DNA from: Ruminococcus sp. AF41-9
GTDB lineage: Bacteria > Bacillota > Clostridia > Lachnospirales > Lachnospiraceae
Assembly: GCF_003477525.1 (NCBI RefSeq)
Contig: NZ_QUDO01000015.1
Location: 21,965 to 85,964, forward strand
DNA length: 64,000 nt
Reading direction: 5' to 3'
Both the position numbers and the translations under genes were made by a program. This document shows positions 17,741 to 27,301 of the stretch, piece after piece (the stretch's first letter is position 1; each line of letters opens with the position of its first letter). The notes under the pieces were generated by a model, which was given only the letters and a program-made list of their open reading frames with translations, did no database searches and was not told the origin of the DNA.

Positions 17741-19834
17741 TTACGCTTCTTCCGGTACATCTTTCATGCTGAAGCTGATTCTTCCCATCTTGTCCTTGCC
17801 AAGGCATACAACCTTAACTTTATCGCCAAGTGTAAGAACATCTTCAACGCGGTTGATTCTTTCTTTACAGATTTTGGAAATGTGAACCATTCCTTCTTTG
17901 CCCGGTGCAAATTCAACGAATGCACCAAACTCTTTGATGCTGACAACTTTACCTGTGAAGACCTGTCCTGCCTCGAAATCAGTTGCAATGATCTTAACCA
18001 TGTTCGCTGCCTCATCCATGCTCTTCTGGTCTACACCGCAGATAGATACTGCACCCTCATCTGTGATGTCGATCTTGACACCTGTGCGCTCGATGATTGT
18101 GTTGATGGTCTTTCCTCTCTGGCCTACAACATCACCGATCTTCTGAGGATCGATCTGGATCTGGATGATCTTCGGAGCATATTCGCCTACAGTTGTACGT
18201 GGAGCTGCAATGCATTTCTCCATAACTTCTGTCAGGATGTATTCTCTTGCTTCTTTTGTACGTCTGATTGCTTCTTCTACGATCGGTCTTGTCAGTCCAT
18301 GGATCTTGATATCCATCTGGATTGCTGTGATACCATCATGTGTTCCGGCTACCTTGAAGTCCATATCTCCGAAGAAGTCTTCCAGACCCTGGATATCTGT
18401 CAGAACGATGTAGTCATCGTCTGTCTCACCTGTTACCAGACCACATGAAATACCGGCTACCGGTTTCTTGATCGGTACGCCTGCTGCCATCAGAGACATA
18501 GTAGATGCACAGATACTTGCCTGAGAAGTAGAACCGTTGGATTCAAATGTCTCAGATACCGTACGGATTGCATATGGGAATTCATCTTCACTAGGAAGTA
18601 CAGGAACCAGCGCTCTCTCAGCAAGTGCACCATGTCCGATCTCACGACGTCCCGGTCCTCTGGATGGTTTTGTCTCACCTACAGAGTAGGACGGGAAGTT
18701 ATAGTGATGCATATATCTCTTTGTAGTTTCAAACTCATCAAGTCCGTCAAGTCTCTGTGCTTCTGCAAGAGGAGCCAGAGTTGTGATGGTGCAGATCTGT
18801 GTCTGTCCACGTGTGAACATAGCAGAACCATGTACTCTCGGGATGATATCTGTCTCTGCTGCCAGAGGACGGATCTGTGTGATTGCACGGCCATCCGGAC
18901 GTTTGTGGTCTTTTAAGATCATCTTACGGACAGTCTTCTTCTGGTACTGATATACAGCTTCGCCCAGAACTGCAAGCCATTCTTCTTTGTCAGCGAAAGC
19001 TTCTTTCAGCTTCTCTGTTACCTGGCGGATGTTTTCTTCTCTTGTCTGTTTGTCGTCAGAGAATACTGCAACTTCCATTTCTTCCGGAGGTACGATCTCT
19101 TTCATTGCTGCGAAAAGTTCTTCCGGAACAGCACAGGATTCGTAGCTGTGTTTCGGTTTGCCGCATTCCTCTACGATCTTATCGATAAATTTGATGATTT
19201 CCTGGTTTACTTCATGAGCTTTGTAGATAGCTTCGATCATCTTGTCTTCCGGAACTTCTTTTGCACCGGCTTCGATCATGATTACTTTTTCTCTTGTGGA
19301 AGCTACTGTAAGCTGAAGTTCGGAAATGTCCTTCTGTGCCATAGTCGGATTGATGATGAACTCACCATCGATCAGACCTACCTGTGTGGTTGCACACGGA
19401 CCGTCGAACGGGATATCGGAAATGCAGGTTGCGATAGCAGAACCAAGCATAGCCGGGATTTCCGGATTACATTCCGGGTCAACAGACATAACCATATTTA
19501 CTAATGTTACATCGTTTCTGTAGTCCTTCGGGAACAGAGGACGCATCGGTCTGTCGATAACACGGGAAGTAAGGATTGCATGCTCGCTTGCTTTTCCCTC
19601 TCTCTTATTGAATCCTCCAGGGATTTTACCTACTGCATACATTTTCTCTTCGTATTCAACGCTTAACGGGAAGAAATCAATTCCTTCTCTTGGCTCTTTG
19701 GATGCAGTTGCTGTAGATAAAACAGTAGTATCGCCATAATGCATTAATGCAGCGCCGTTTGCCTGTTTTGCAACACGGTTGATGTCTACGGTTAAGGTTC
19801 TTCCAGCTAATTCCATGGAATAACTTTTGTACAT
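17741..19834 (-). CDS. pnp: Polyribonucleotide nucleotidyltransferase (PNPase)
   Basis: A phosphate-dependent 3'-to-5' exoribonuclease in RNA turnover, trimeric. The 697-aa protein shows two RNase PH-like domains (about residues 1-210 and 305-540), then a KH domain (IGDVVGQRGKTINTI near 560) and an S1 domain (FTGKVVSIKEFGAFVEFAPGKEGMVHIS near 620). AAAGGAG lies just before the start. rpsO is immediately upstream in transcription, the usual rpsO-pnp order, with a terminator between them. nrdG is coupled downstream. Confidence 0.97.
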   Translation of the reverse strand: MYKSYSMELAGRTLTVDINRVAKQANGAALMHYGDTTVLSTATASKEPREGIDFFPLSVEYEEKMYAVGKIPGGFNKREGKASEHAILTSRVIDRPMRPLFPKDYRNDVTLVNMVMSVDPECNPEIPAMLGSAIATCISDIPFDGPCATTQVGLIDGEFIINPTMAQKDISELQLTVASTREKVIMIEAGAKEVPEDKMIEAIYKAHEVNQEIIKFIDKIVEECGKPKHSYESCAVPEELFAAMKEIVPPEEMEVAVFSDDKQTREENIRQVTEKLKEAFADKEEWLAVLGEAVYQYQKKTVRKMILKDHKRPDGRAITQIRPLAAETDIIPRVHGSAMFTRGQTQICTITTLAPLAEAQRLDGLDEFETTKRYMHHYNFPSYSVGETKPSRGPGRREIGHGALAERALVPVLPSEDEFPYAIRTVSETFESNGSTSQASICASTMSLMAAGVPIKKPVAGISCGLVTGETDDDYIVLTDIQGLEDFFGDMDFKVAGTHDGITAIQMDIKIHGLTRPIVEEAIRRTKEAREYILTEVMEKCIAAPRTTVGEYAPKIIQIQIDPQKIGDVVGQRGKTINTIIERTGVKIDITDEGAVSICGVDQKSMDEAANMVKIIATDFEAGQVFTGKVVSIKEFGAFVEFAPGKEGMVHISKICKERINRVEDVLTLGDKVKVVCLGKDKMGRISFSMKDVPEEA

Positions 19835-20136
19835 ACGTTCATTCTCCTTTTTTCATATTCTGGTTGTTATATTACTTCTTATCAAATCTGCCTGTATCCC
19901 TATACCTTTCCATACAGGAATATCGGGCTTTTATAAAATCTCACACATCAAAACAGGAGTCCGAAACAACTGAAAAAAATACTTTGTTTAAAGTTTCTTT
20001 CTGTTTCCCATAACTGAAACAGGAGCCTTAACTTAAGTCTGTTAAAATACTCTTTTCAGTAGTCTCGGAAATAACTCCTGTAAAAAGAATTCTGCCTGTT
20101 GATTTTTATAACTTTTTTCTCATTGCCTCTAATAGC
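19835..20136 (-). other. pnp leader region with small hairpins
   Basis: About 300 bp between the rpsO terminator and pnp. A hairpin CCTGTAT...ATACAGG is at 19889-19916. PNPase leaders are often autoregulatory RNase III targets in other bacteria, but whether this one is cannot be read here. No convincing -35/-10 pair was found. Confidence 0.35.
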
Positions 20137-20166
20137 AAAAAAGGGAGCGGATGGAAATCCGCCCCT
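20137..20166 (-). terminator. Terminator after rpsO
   Basis: GGGGCGGAT, TTCC loop, ATCCGCTCCC (one bulge), then TTTTTT on the minus strand, 20 bp past the stop codon. Confidence 0.85.
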
Positions 20167-20185
20167 TCCGCATACTAAAAGGCTA

Positions 20186-20452
20186 TTATTTTCTTAAGCC
20201 TAATTTTTCAATCAGTGCACGGTATCTTTCGATGTCTGTTTTCTTCAGGTAAGCTAACAGTCCACGTCTCTGACCTACCATTTTCAGAAGACCACGTCTG
20301 GAGTGATGATCTTTATGGTTGCTCTGTAAATGCTCTGTAAGTTCCTGAATTCTTGCTGTAAGAACTGCTACCTGTACTTCCGGTGATCCTGTATCTCCTT
20401 CAGTTCTTGCATATTCTTTCATGATTGCTGCTTTCTTTTCTTTTGAAATCAT
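20186..20452 (-). CDS. rpsO: 30S ribosomal protein S15
   Basis: A primary 16S rRNA-binding protein of the small subunit platform. 88 aa, the standard length, with the family signature [19 protein letters not shown] and the C-terminal [24 protein letters not shown]. Start ATG at 20452 has AGGAGG seven bases upstream. It is expressed from its own strong promoter (20558-20586) with a leader of about 95 nt, which may carry an autoregulatory S15 binding site as in other bacteria. Confidence 0.97.
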   Translation of the reverse strand: MISKEKKAAIMKEYARTEGDTGSPEVQVAVLTARIQELTEHLQSNHKDHHSRRGLLKMVGQRRGLLAYLKKTDIERYRALIEKLGLRK

Positions 20453-20557
20453 CGTGATTTCCTCCTGTATTCTTATAATTATTATTGATTAACCGCCACA
20501 CATTAAGAGATGGTCGGAGTGTCCAGTCCCTGAACATGGGCTAAATTCACCTTGGTT

Positions 20558-20586
20558 AGTATAGCACATTGATTCTGGCGTGTAAA
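20558..20586 (-). promoter_or_regulatory. Promoter of rpsO
   Basis: Minus-strand TTTACA, 17-bp spacer, TATACT. It lies just downstream of ribF, which ends at 20678. Confidence 0.8.
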
Positions 20587-20677
20587 CCACTTTTTTCAGA
20601 AAGTTAAAAATAAAAAATCTGTAAAAAAATCAGTGATCCAAAGTCAGGCAGATATCCGCAAAGGAAACAGGGGTAGC

Positions 20678-21579
20678 TTACCTGTTTTGCTTAAAGTACT
20701 CTCTTCCCTTATCTGCATCTCTCTCCAACTGTGCCTTCAGCGCTTCCAGCGAAGAAAATTTCTGTTCCGGTCTGAGGAATTTTTTGAAGTCTACTTTGCA
20801 GTATTCCCCATACAGATTCTCATCACAGTCAAACAGATATGTCTCCACACCGATAAACTTTTCACCGCCGACGGTCGGCTTATGTCCTACATTGGTGATT
20901 CCCTGATAACTTCGGTCTTTGAAATGGGAAACTGTGATGTAAACGCCGTTCGGCGGCATTAGTTTCTCTACCGGAGGGATCAGATTCGTGGTCGGAAGCA
21001 GGTATTTATGTCCCATTCCGCGGCCATGCTCGATGATTCCCTCCACTGAGAAATCCGTTCCCATCAGGAAATGAAATTTCTCCATATTTCCTCTGTTCAG
21101 TTCTTCTCTAACAAATGTGCTGCTGATCTTACGGTGTCCGTCCATTTCTTTGGGAAGGATTTCCGTATGAAATCCATATTTCTTTCCAAATTCTTTCAGC
21201 ATGGCAGGAGTCCCTTTCCGCTCAAAGCCAAAGCGGAAATCCTCTCCAACTGCCACATAGGAAACCTGCAGGTCCCCTATCAGTATTTCTTTTATAAATT
21301 CTCAGCCTTCATATGCCGGATCCTGTCCGTAAGCGGACACTCCAGAAGGACGTCCACTCCCATTTCTTCCAGCACACGGCATCTCTCTTCCTTTGTGAGG
21401 ATTGTTCTTGAGGCAGTTCCAAGCGCAAGTACAACCGCCTGTGCACCTTCCTGTTTCTGCTCGATAATTTTCTCAACCAGTTTCTGATGTCCACGGTGTA
21501 TGCCGTCAAACTTCCCAAGTGTTACTGCACTGTGTGAAATTCTGGGAAAATCATTCTCAATCCTTAAGTATTCCATCAT
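20678..21579 (-). pseudogene. ribF: Riboflavin kinase/FAD synthetase, split by one-base deletion
   Basis: The bifunctional enzyme that makes FMN and FAD. The N-terminal part (LGKFDGIHRGHQKLVEKI, the nucleotidyltransferase motif) runs from ATG 21579 to a stop at 21292. The rest of the adenylyltransferase domain plus the kinase domain (HGRGMGHKYLLPTTNL and PNGVYITVSHF) continues in another frame. The frames join at AATTTATAAAAG near 21296: one extra T restores KAENFIKEILIGDLQV and gives a 300-aa protein of normal length. RibF is normally essential, so a sequence error is likelier than real loss. It is the last gene of the nusA-infB operon, five bases after truB. Confidence 0.9.
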
Positions 21580-21584
21580 GTCTC

Positions 21585-22469
21585 CTAAAACATCTTAACA
21601 GGAAAATACCTGTCTCTTTTTTCATCCCACTGGTAAACTCCAACGAAGTTTCCCTCACTGTTGCACATACGAACCCAGCCGTCTTTCTCCTCTGCATCGA
21701 CCAGTGCCTGTACCAGCGGATTCCCGTTTGCCAGAAGTCTGTCGCCTTCTTTTGTACAGCATACACGCGGATACTCTGCCAGGATTTCCTCGATGCCGAA
21801 AATCTTATTCCCGATCTCGCCGGACTGCATTGCCGCTTCTGCCTCTGCCAGAGTGATGGCACCATCCAGCGTAAATCTGCCTACTTTTGTACGGAGAAGA
21901 GTTTCCATCGCAGCTCCGCAGCCCAGTTTCTCCCCGATATCATGGCACAATGTGCGGATATAGGTTCCTTTGCTGCATGTCACACGAAAGCGCACCAGAG
22001 GAAGGCTGATCTCAAGGATCTCAATCTCGTAGAAATGTACAGGTCTTGCCTTACGTTCCACGGTCTTGCCCTCTCTGGCAAGTTCGTAGAGTTTCTTTCC
22101 ATTGACCTTCAGTGCCGAATACATCGGGGGCACCTGCATGTAATCCCCAACAAAAGATGCGATCACTGTTCGCAGTTCTTCTTCTGTGATATTCAGCTCT
22201 GATACCTGTGAAAGTATAGTTCCGCTCATATCCTGCGTATCTGTCACAACTCCCAGACGCATCACTGCCTCATAGGTTTTCTCTTTATCCGTGATCAGGT
22301 CTACCAGACGGGTCGCTTTTCCCAGAGCCACCGGGAGTACGCCTTCTGCATCCGGATCAAGAGTTCCTGTGTGGCCGATTTTCTTCATATGAAGAATCCC
22401 ACGCAGTTTCGCAACTACATCATGGGAAGTATATCCTTTTTCCTTGCGGATCACAATCATTCCATCCAT
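21585..22469 (-). CDS. truB: tRNA pseudouridine(55) synthase
   Basis: Makes the conserved pseudouridine in the T-loop of tRNAs. The catalytic aspartate is in GHTGTLDPDAEGVLPV near residue 34. The later CSKGTYIRTLCHDIGEKLG and a C-terminal PUA-like segment fit the family. I chose ATG 22469 (MDGMIVIRKEKG), with AGGAG 11 bases upstream; the frame can be read back to 22481 but without support. The start codon overlaps the nrnA stop region, so the genes are coupled. About 294 aa. Confidence 0.94.
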   Translation of the reverse strand: MDGMIVIRKEKGYTSHDVVAKLRGILHMKKIGHTGTLDPDAEGVLPVALGKATRLVDLITDKEKTYEAVMRLGVVTDTQDMSGTILSQVSELNITEEELRTVIASFVGDYMQVPPMYSALKVNGKKLYELAREGKTVERKARPVHFYEIEILEISLPLVRFRVTCSKGTYIRTLCHDIGEKLGCGAAMETLLRTKVGRFTLDGAITLAEAEAAMQSGEIGNKIFGIEEILAEYPRVCCTKEGDRLLANGNPLVQALVDAEEKDGWVRMCNSEGNFVGVYQWDEKRDRYFPVKMF

Positions 22470-23431
22470 CAGTCGCAGCACTCCTGAATCTGTTTGCAGA
22501 TTTCTGCCGTGATATTATTGATCACATCGTACACGGAACCCTGAAGGTCACAGCCTGCCGCCCGCATATGTCCGCCGCCGCCAAAGTATACCGCAATCTT
22601 GCTGACATCGATCTTTCCGTTGGAGCGCAGAGAAACCTTGAAGTTCTGAGTTTCCAGTTCATAGAGGAACATTGCCACTTCCACGCCTTCTGTCAGGCGG
22701 AGCTGGCTTACAATGCCATCCAGATCCTTTCCTTCCACGCCGTAGAAATCCATATCTTTTTTCTTAAGATATCCGATAATGCATCTTCCATCCAGAAGCA
22801 GGATGCTCTCTGCCAGAACACGTCCCATGACCTGATTCTGGATATATGTCTTCTGATAGAAGGATTCATCAATGATCTTACTGAAGTTGAATCCTGTTTT
22901 CATCAGTTCGCCGGCGATGCGCATGGTTTCCGGTGAAGTTGAGGAATATTGAAAAACACCTGTATCATGAACCATTCCAGTATAGATTGGTTTTGCGATC
23001 GTGCAGTTGATCTTTTCCGGGTCCAGAAGTCCGTAGAGAACTTCGCATGCAGAGCTTACTTCTCCTCTGATATGGTTGACCTGCGCAAAACCCGGATTGC
23101 TGATGTGATGGTCAATGCAGGCTGTCTTTTTCGCAGTGTCGAAATATGGACCTGCCAGTGCAAGTCTGTCTCTGGAGCTTACGTCGCAGGTGACAAAAAG
23201 ATCATATTCTTTTTCACCGTCAAGTTCCATCTTGATCTCATCCATACAGTCAATATGTCCGAAAACAGGCTTCGGATGATCCAGATAAACATCCACCGCA
23301 ATTTCCGGATAATAGGTTTTTACATATAAATACAAAGCCATACAGGAACCGACACAGTCACCATCCGGACGAATATGTCCGCCGATTCCCATTGTTTTGA
23401 CACCTTCCAGTATTTCCGCAATATTCTTCAT
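22469..23431 (-). CDS. nrnA: DHH-family phosphoesterase, NrnA-like nano-RNase/pAp phosphatase
   Basis: Degrades very short RNAs and probably dephosphorylates 3'-phosphoadenosine-5'-phosphate. Motifs: HIRPDGDCVGS near residue 20, the DHH motif in ACIDHHISNPG near 105, and the C-terminal DHHA1 motif FGGGGHMRAAG. 320 aa, typical for NrnA. It lies between rbfA and truB, its usual place in the nusA-infB operon of Firmicutes. It overlaps or abuts truB at 22469. Confidence 0.9.
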   Translation of the reverse strand: MKNIAEILEGVKTMGIGGHIRPDGDCVGSCMALYLYVKTYYPEIAVDVYLDHPKPVFGHIDCMDEIKMELDGEKEYDLFVTCDVSSRDRLALAGPYFDTAKKTACIDHHISNPGFAQVNHIRGEVSSACEVLYGLLDPEKINCTIAKPIYTGMVHDTGVFQYSSTSPETMRIAGELMKTGFNFSKIIDESFYQKTYIQNQVMGRVLAESILLLDGRCIIGYLKKKDMDFYGVEGKDLDGIVSQLRLTEGVEVAMFLYELETQNFKVSLRSNGKIDVSKIAVYFGGGGHMRAAGCDLQGSVYDVINNITAEICKQIQECCD

Positions 23432-23443
23432 GTGTTCACCCTC

Positions 23444-23836
23444 TCAAATTTCTTCTTTGTCCTCGTCCTGTTTATGGGAGTTATCTTTTCTGGTCACGTC
23501 GTCGATGAGTTTGGACATATTCACACCGTACTCAATGGATTCATCCAGGATAAAACGGATCTCCGGTGTGTTTCTAAGATTTAAGTTACGTGCAAGCTGG
23601 CGTCTGATATAACCTTCTGCACTTTTCAGACCTTTGATGGTTGCCTCTTTTGCTTCTTTTTCTCCGAGCACACTGATGTATGCTTTACATGTTTTGAGAT
23701 CAGGAGCCACTTCTACAGCCATGACAGATGTCATTGGATGAATACGCGGGTCCTTGATCTCATTGCGGATAATGGTACTGAGTTCTTTCTGAACTTCTCC
23801 ATTGATCCGTGTATTCTTGATACTGTTTTTTCTCAT
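23444..23836 (-). CDS. rbfA: 30S ribosome-binding factor A
   Basis: A late small-subunit assembly factor with a KH-like fold. ATG 23836 (MRKNSIKNTRINGEVQ) is the chosen start, with AGGAG seven bases upstream; the frame extends upstream without a site. RNEIKDPRIHPMTSV and FILDESIEYGVNMSKLIDDV are family signatures. About 130 aa. It follows infB after a 225-bp gap occupied by a palindromic repeat; the repeat would be transcribed within the operon. Confidence 0.94.
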   Translation of the reverse strand: MRKNSIKNTRINGEVQKELSTIIRNEIKDPRIHPMTSVMAVEVAPDLKTCKAYISVLGEKEAKEATIKGLKSAEGYIRRQLARNLNLRNTPEIRFILDESIEYGVNMSKLIDDVTRKDNSHKQDEDKEEI

Positions 23837-23920
23837 TTTATTACTCCTATAAATAAGGTGCGCGTCACACTGTCCGTAACACCATGAATCGCGCACCTTT
23901 TATTTAACATTGACTATCTC

Positions 23921-24061
23921 GGTACTGTTCACTTCGTTCACAGTACAACGCTCCGCGATGCACAGAATTTATGCTAATCGCATAAATTCGCGCTGTATGT
24001 CTCGGGATTTTGGCATATTCATGCCAAAACACCTCGCGGAATAATGGTATGTGACAGTAAC
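23921..24061. repeat. Palindromic repeat, diverged full-length copy
   Basis: About 141 bp, clearly the same element as at 29209 and 49781 with about a dozen differences (left end GGTACTGTTCAC, right end GTGACAGTAAC). The two internal hairpins GAATTTATGC/GCATAAATTC and TTTTGGCAT/ATGCCAAAA are kept. Flanks read CTATCTCGG on the left and CTATCTAGG on the right, a probable target duplication with one change. Its right end overlaps the stop codon of infB (24061-24063). Confidence 0.85.
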
Positions 24062-26733
24062 TATCTAGGTACTTCTACCATGATATAAGCTTCTACTTTA
24101 TCTTCTTCTTTGACATCGTTAAATCCGTCAAATACAAGACCACATTCGTATCCTGCCTTAACTTCCTTAACATCGTCTTTGAATCTCTTCAGGGATGCAA
24201 GTTCGCCTTCAAAGATCTGCTCGCCTTCTCTGGAAATACGAACCTTGCAGTTTCTCTGGAAAATACCATCCAGAATATAGCTTCCTGCGATGGTTCCGAC
24301 ACCGGATGCCTTGAAGAGCTGACGTACTTCTGCATGACCGATGACTTTCTCCTCGAATACAGGATCCAGCATACCCTTCATGGCAGCTTCCACATCCTCG
24401 ATTGCCTGATAGATGACTCTGTACAGACGAAGATCTACACCTTCCTGTTCTGCAAGCTGTTTTGCAGTTGCATCCGGACGAACGTTAAATCCGATGATGA
24501 TCGCGTTGGATGTAGCTGCAAGACTTACGTCAGATTCGTTGACAGCACCAACACCACCGTGGATCACTTTGACAACGACTTCTTCGTTGGAAAGCTTGGT
24601 TAAGCTCTGTTTTACGGCTTCTACGGAACCCTGTACGTCTGCTTTGACGATGATCGGAAGCTCTTTCAGATCGCTTGCCTGAATCTGGTCAAAGAGATTA
24701 TCCAGAGACAGTTTGCCTTTGGTTTCTTCAAGAAGACGGTTCTTGTTCTCAGATACAAATGCACCTGCGAAGTTCTTCGCTTCTTTATCGCTCTCGAAGG
24801 AGAGAAGGATCTCACCTGCATTCGGAACGTCACCAAGACCAAGGATCTCTACCGGAGTAGAAGGACCTGCTTCTTTGATTCTGCGTCCCTTGTCGTCCAT
24901 CATGGCACGTACTTTACCGTTGCATGCTCCTGCTGCGATGAAGTCTCCTATATGGAGAGTACCTTTCTGAACAAGGATGGTAGCAACCGGGCCTTTACCT
25001 TTATCAAGCTGAGCCTCGATAACAAGACCTCTTGCCTCACGGTTCGGGTTTGCTTTGAGTTCACATACTTCTGCTGTAAGAAGGATCATCTCAAGAAGAG
25101 TATCGATTCCTTCTCCTGTGTGTGCAGATACAGGAACGAAGATTGTGCTTCCGCCCCAGTCTTCCGGAATGAGTTCATACTCGGAAAGTTCCTGTTTTAC
25201 ACGTTCGATGTTTGCACTTGGTTTATCGATCTTGTTGATGGCAACGATGATCTCAACACCTGCTGCTTTTGCATGGCTGATAGCCTCCACTGTCTGAGGC
25301 ATGACACCGTCATCTGCTGCTACAACTAAAACTGCGATATCTGTGGAGTTTGCACCACGCATACGCATTGCTGTGAAAGCTTCATGTCCAGGTGTATCCA
25401 GGAATGTGATCTTCTGGCCGTTCACTTCTACTACAGAAGCACCGATGTGCTGTGTGATACCGCCGGCCTCGCCGCGTGTTACGTTTGTCTTACGGATGGC
25501 ATCCAGAAGGGATGTTTTACCGTGGTCAACGTGACCCATAACACAGACTACAGGTGGTCTCGGAACCATATCTTTTTCGTCTTCTTCATCCTCTTTGAGG
25601 AGTTCTTCGATGACGTCTACTTTCTCTTCCTTTTCTGCGATGATATCGTAATCCAGAGCGATCTCCTGTGCTTTCTCGAAGTCGATCTCATGGTTTACAG
25701 TAACCATCATGCCTTCCATGAAAAGTTTCTTAACGATCACTGACGGCTGCATCTTCATGGCATCTGCCAGTTCACGGATTGTCATTTTCTCCGGAAGTGT
25801 GATCTCTTTTACTTCAGGTTTCTTTTCTTCCTGTTTTGGCTGTGGAGTTGGTTTCTGCAGAGCTTTCGGGATTCTGGAATTCTTGTTGAATCCGCCCTGA
25901 TTTGGTCTGCGTCCGCTGCTCTGTGTCTTATCAAAATCTTTCTTTTTGTTCTTATTTTCTCTGTCGCGTTCTCTCTTGCTGTCTTTGGAAGTTTTGGTCA
26001 GCTCCGGTGCAAATACCATATCATCATTCTTTCTGGTATTCTGACGCTGTCCCTGACGACCCTGTCCGCCGCCGAAACGTCCGTCACGTCCTTCGCCTCT
26101 GTTTCCATCCGGACGACCCTGTCCGTTACCCTGTGGACGGCCTCCCTGACGGTTTCCTTCGCCCTGCGGTCTTCCCTGACCGAAGCGTCCGCCCTGACGG
26201 TTATCTCCCTGAGCGCGGCCTCCCTGACGGTTTCCTTCGCCCTGCGGTCTTCCCTGGCCGTCTCCCTGAGGTCTTCTGTTTCCTCCGAAACGGTCGTTGT
26301 TTCTTCTCGGTCTGTCGCCGTCTGCTGACTGGCGTGTATTGGATGAATCAGAATTTCTCTGTCCATCTGCATTTCTCTGTCCTGCCGGTCTGTCTCCTTC
26401 AGATCTTACAGGTTTCTTTTTGGTCTTGCCTCCGTCGCTTGCATTCTGTGCATGATAAACGCGGATGATATTTTTTTTCTTTTTCTGTGTATCAGCTTTC
26501 TCTCCTTCGGATTTTGCTGTTACAACCTTTTCTTCTGTCTTGGGAGTATCCAATTTCGCAATATGCTCCTTTCCCCTATTGTTAAATTTATTTTTCACCT
26601 CTGAAATCCAGGGTTCTTCCACCATGCTCATATGGCTTTTGATGTCAAGTCCTCTGGTTTTCAGGTAATTCATGACTTCTTTGTTCTGTCGTCCGATCTC
26701 TTTTGCCAGCTCATGTACCCGCAATTTCGACAA
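24061..26733 (-). CDS. infB: Translation initiation factor IF-2
   Basis: A GTPase that brings initiator tRNA to the ribosome. 890 aa. The N-terminal IF2-N domain (residues 1-50) is followed by a basic, low-complexity region (about 110-270) rich in G, R, Q, N with repeated [14 protein letters not shown] units. A second IF2-N segment then precedes the G domain: GHVDHGKTS (G1), DTPGHEAF (G3) and NKIDKP (G4). Domains II-IV end in [11 protein letters not shown]. The stop codon TAG lies at the edge of a palindromic repeat. It follows ylxQ by four bases. Confidence 0.97.
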   Translation of the reverse strand: MSKLRVHELAKEIGRQNKEVMNYLKTRGLDIKSHMSMVEEPWISEVKNKFNNRGKEHIAKLDTPKTEEKVVTAKSEGEKADTQKKKKNIIRVYHAQNASDGGKTKKKPVRSEGDRPAGQRNADGQRNSDSSNTRQSADGDRPRRNNDRFGGNRRPQGDGQGRPQGEGNRQGGRAQGDNRQGGRFGQGRPQGEGNRQGGRPQGNGQGRPDGNRGEGRDGRFGGGQGRQGQRQNTRKNDDMVFAPELTKTSKDSKRERDRENKNKKKDFDKTQSSGRRPNQGGFNKNSRIPKALQKPTPQPKQEEKKPEVKEITLPEKMTIRELADAMKMQPSVIVKKLFMEGMMVTVNHEIDFEKAQEIALDYDIIAEKEEKVDVIEELLKEDEEDEKDMVPRPPVVCVMGHVDHGKTSLLDAIRKTNVTRGEAGGITQHIGASVVEVNGQKITFLDTPGHEAFTAMRMRGANSTDIAVLVVAADDGVMPQTVEAISHAKAAGVEIIVAINKIDKPSANIERVKQELSEYELIPEDWGGSTIFVPVSAHTGEGIDTLLEMILLTAEVCELKANPNREARGLVIEAQLDKGKGPVATILVQKGTLHIGDFIAAGACNGKVRAMMDDKGRRIKEAGPSTPVEILGLGDVPNAGEILLSFESDKEAKNFAGAFVSENKNRLLEETKGKLSLDNLFDQIQASDLKELPIIVKADVQGSVEAVKQSLTKLSNEEVVVKVIHGGVGAVNESDVSLAATSNAIIIGFNVRPDATAKQLAEQEGVDLRLYRVIYQAIEDVEAAMKGMLDPVFEEKVIGHAEVRQLFKASGVGTIAGSYILDGIFQRNCKVRISREGEQIFEGELASLKRFKDDVKEVKAGYECGLVFDGFNDVKEEDKVEAYIMVEVPR
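26139..26256. repeat. 78-bp-period duplication inside infB
   Basis: A 39-bp block beginning GGCCTCCCTGACGG occurs at 26139 and again at 26217, identical for at least 39 bases. The 78-bp period equals 26 codons and encodes the repeated [14 protein letters not shown] segment of the disordered IF-2 region. Confidence 0.8.
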
Positions 26734-26736
26734 TCG

Positions 26737-27036
26737 CTATACCTCCTTCATGATTGCTTTTGCAAAATTCTCATCCTGGACAGCCAGACAGGCACGGTAC
26801 TCCTTTCCCATTGCCCTGCCAAGGCTCTCTTTATCTGAGAGAAAGGAAATCGGAACTTCGTAAAAACTGCACATGTTCCGGAACTTCTTCTTTGTATTCT
26901 CGGAGGCATCCTCTGCAACGATCACAAGCAGTCCTTTTCCGGTCTTTACAGATTTCTCTGTGGAAAATTCTCCGCTTACGGTCTTGCCTGCTTTGGTAGC
27001 CAGCCCTATCAGCGACAGTATTTTGTTATTTTTCAA
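26737..27036 (-). CDS. ylxQ: L7Ae-family ribosomal/RNA-binding protein YlxQ
   Basis: A small kink-turn RNA-binding protein of the L7Ae/L30e family found in nusA operons. Signature: NNKILSLIGLATKAGKTVSG near the N-terminus. The likely start is TTG at 27036, with AAGGAG ten bases upstream; an ATG at 27075 lies inside ylxR with no site. This gives about 99 aa, the usual size. It overlaps the end of ylxR by 11 bp, indicating coupling. Its role in translation or RNA processing is not settled. Confidence 0.85.
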   Translation of the reverse strand: MKNNKILSLIGLATKAGKTVSGEFSTEKSVKTGKGLLVIVAEDASENTKKKFRNMCSFYEVPISFLSDKESLGRAMGKEYRACLAVQDENFAKAIMKEV

Positions 27037-27301
27037 TGTTTTCCAGCTCCTTCTTAAGTCGTTCATATACCTCATCCGGAACTGCGGTTTTTAAAGAACG
27101 TTCAAGGCCGTGATTTTTCACTGCCTTTTCCAGACAGTCTCTGGAAAAACACAGATACGCGCCTCTGCCGTTTTTCTTACCGGTCGTATCCAGCACGATT
27201 TCTTCTTCTGTGGTTTTCAGGACCCGGATCATTTCTTTTTTGCTTTTCATTTCCCTGCATCCGGTGCACTGGCGCATGGGAATTTTATTCTTCGTCTTCA
27301 T
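27026..27301 (-). CDS. ylxR: YlxR family protein (DUF448)
   Basis: A small basic protein of the nusA operon, proposed in the literature to act on RNase P or as a regulator. The chosen start is ATG 27301 ([15 protein letters not shown]), giving about 91 aa; a longer reading frame through the end of nusA is out of keeping with the family. The signature MRQCTGCREMKSKKEMIRV and the GRGAYLC motif are clear. It overlaps nusA at its start and ylxQ at its end. Confidence 0.9.
   Translation of the reverse strand: MKTKNKIPMRQCTGCREMKSKKEMIRVLKTTEEEIVLDTTGKKNGRGAYLCFSRDCLEKAVKNHGLERSLKTAVPDEVYERLKKELENIEK

Noticed and set aside
20587..20677. Possible terminator or riboswitch after ribF
   Set aside because: Only A/T-rich sequence without a convincing stem; no FMN riboswitch features on either strand.
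26050..26330. Repeated blocks that could suggest a CRISPR-like array
   Set aside because: The repeats are in frame within infB and encode a low-complexity protein segment; spacing and sequence do not fit a CRISPR array.
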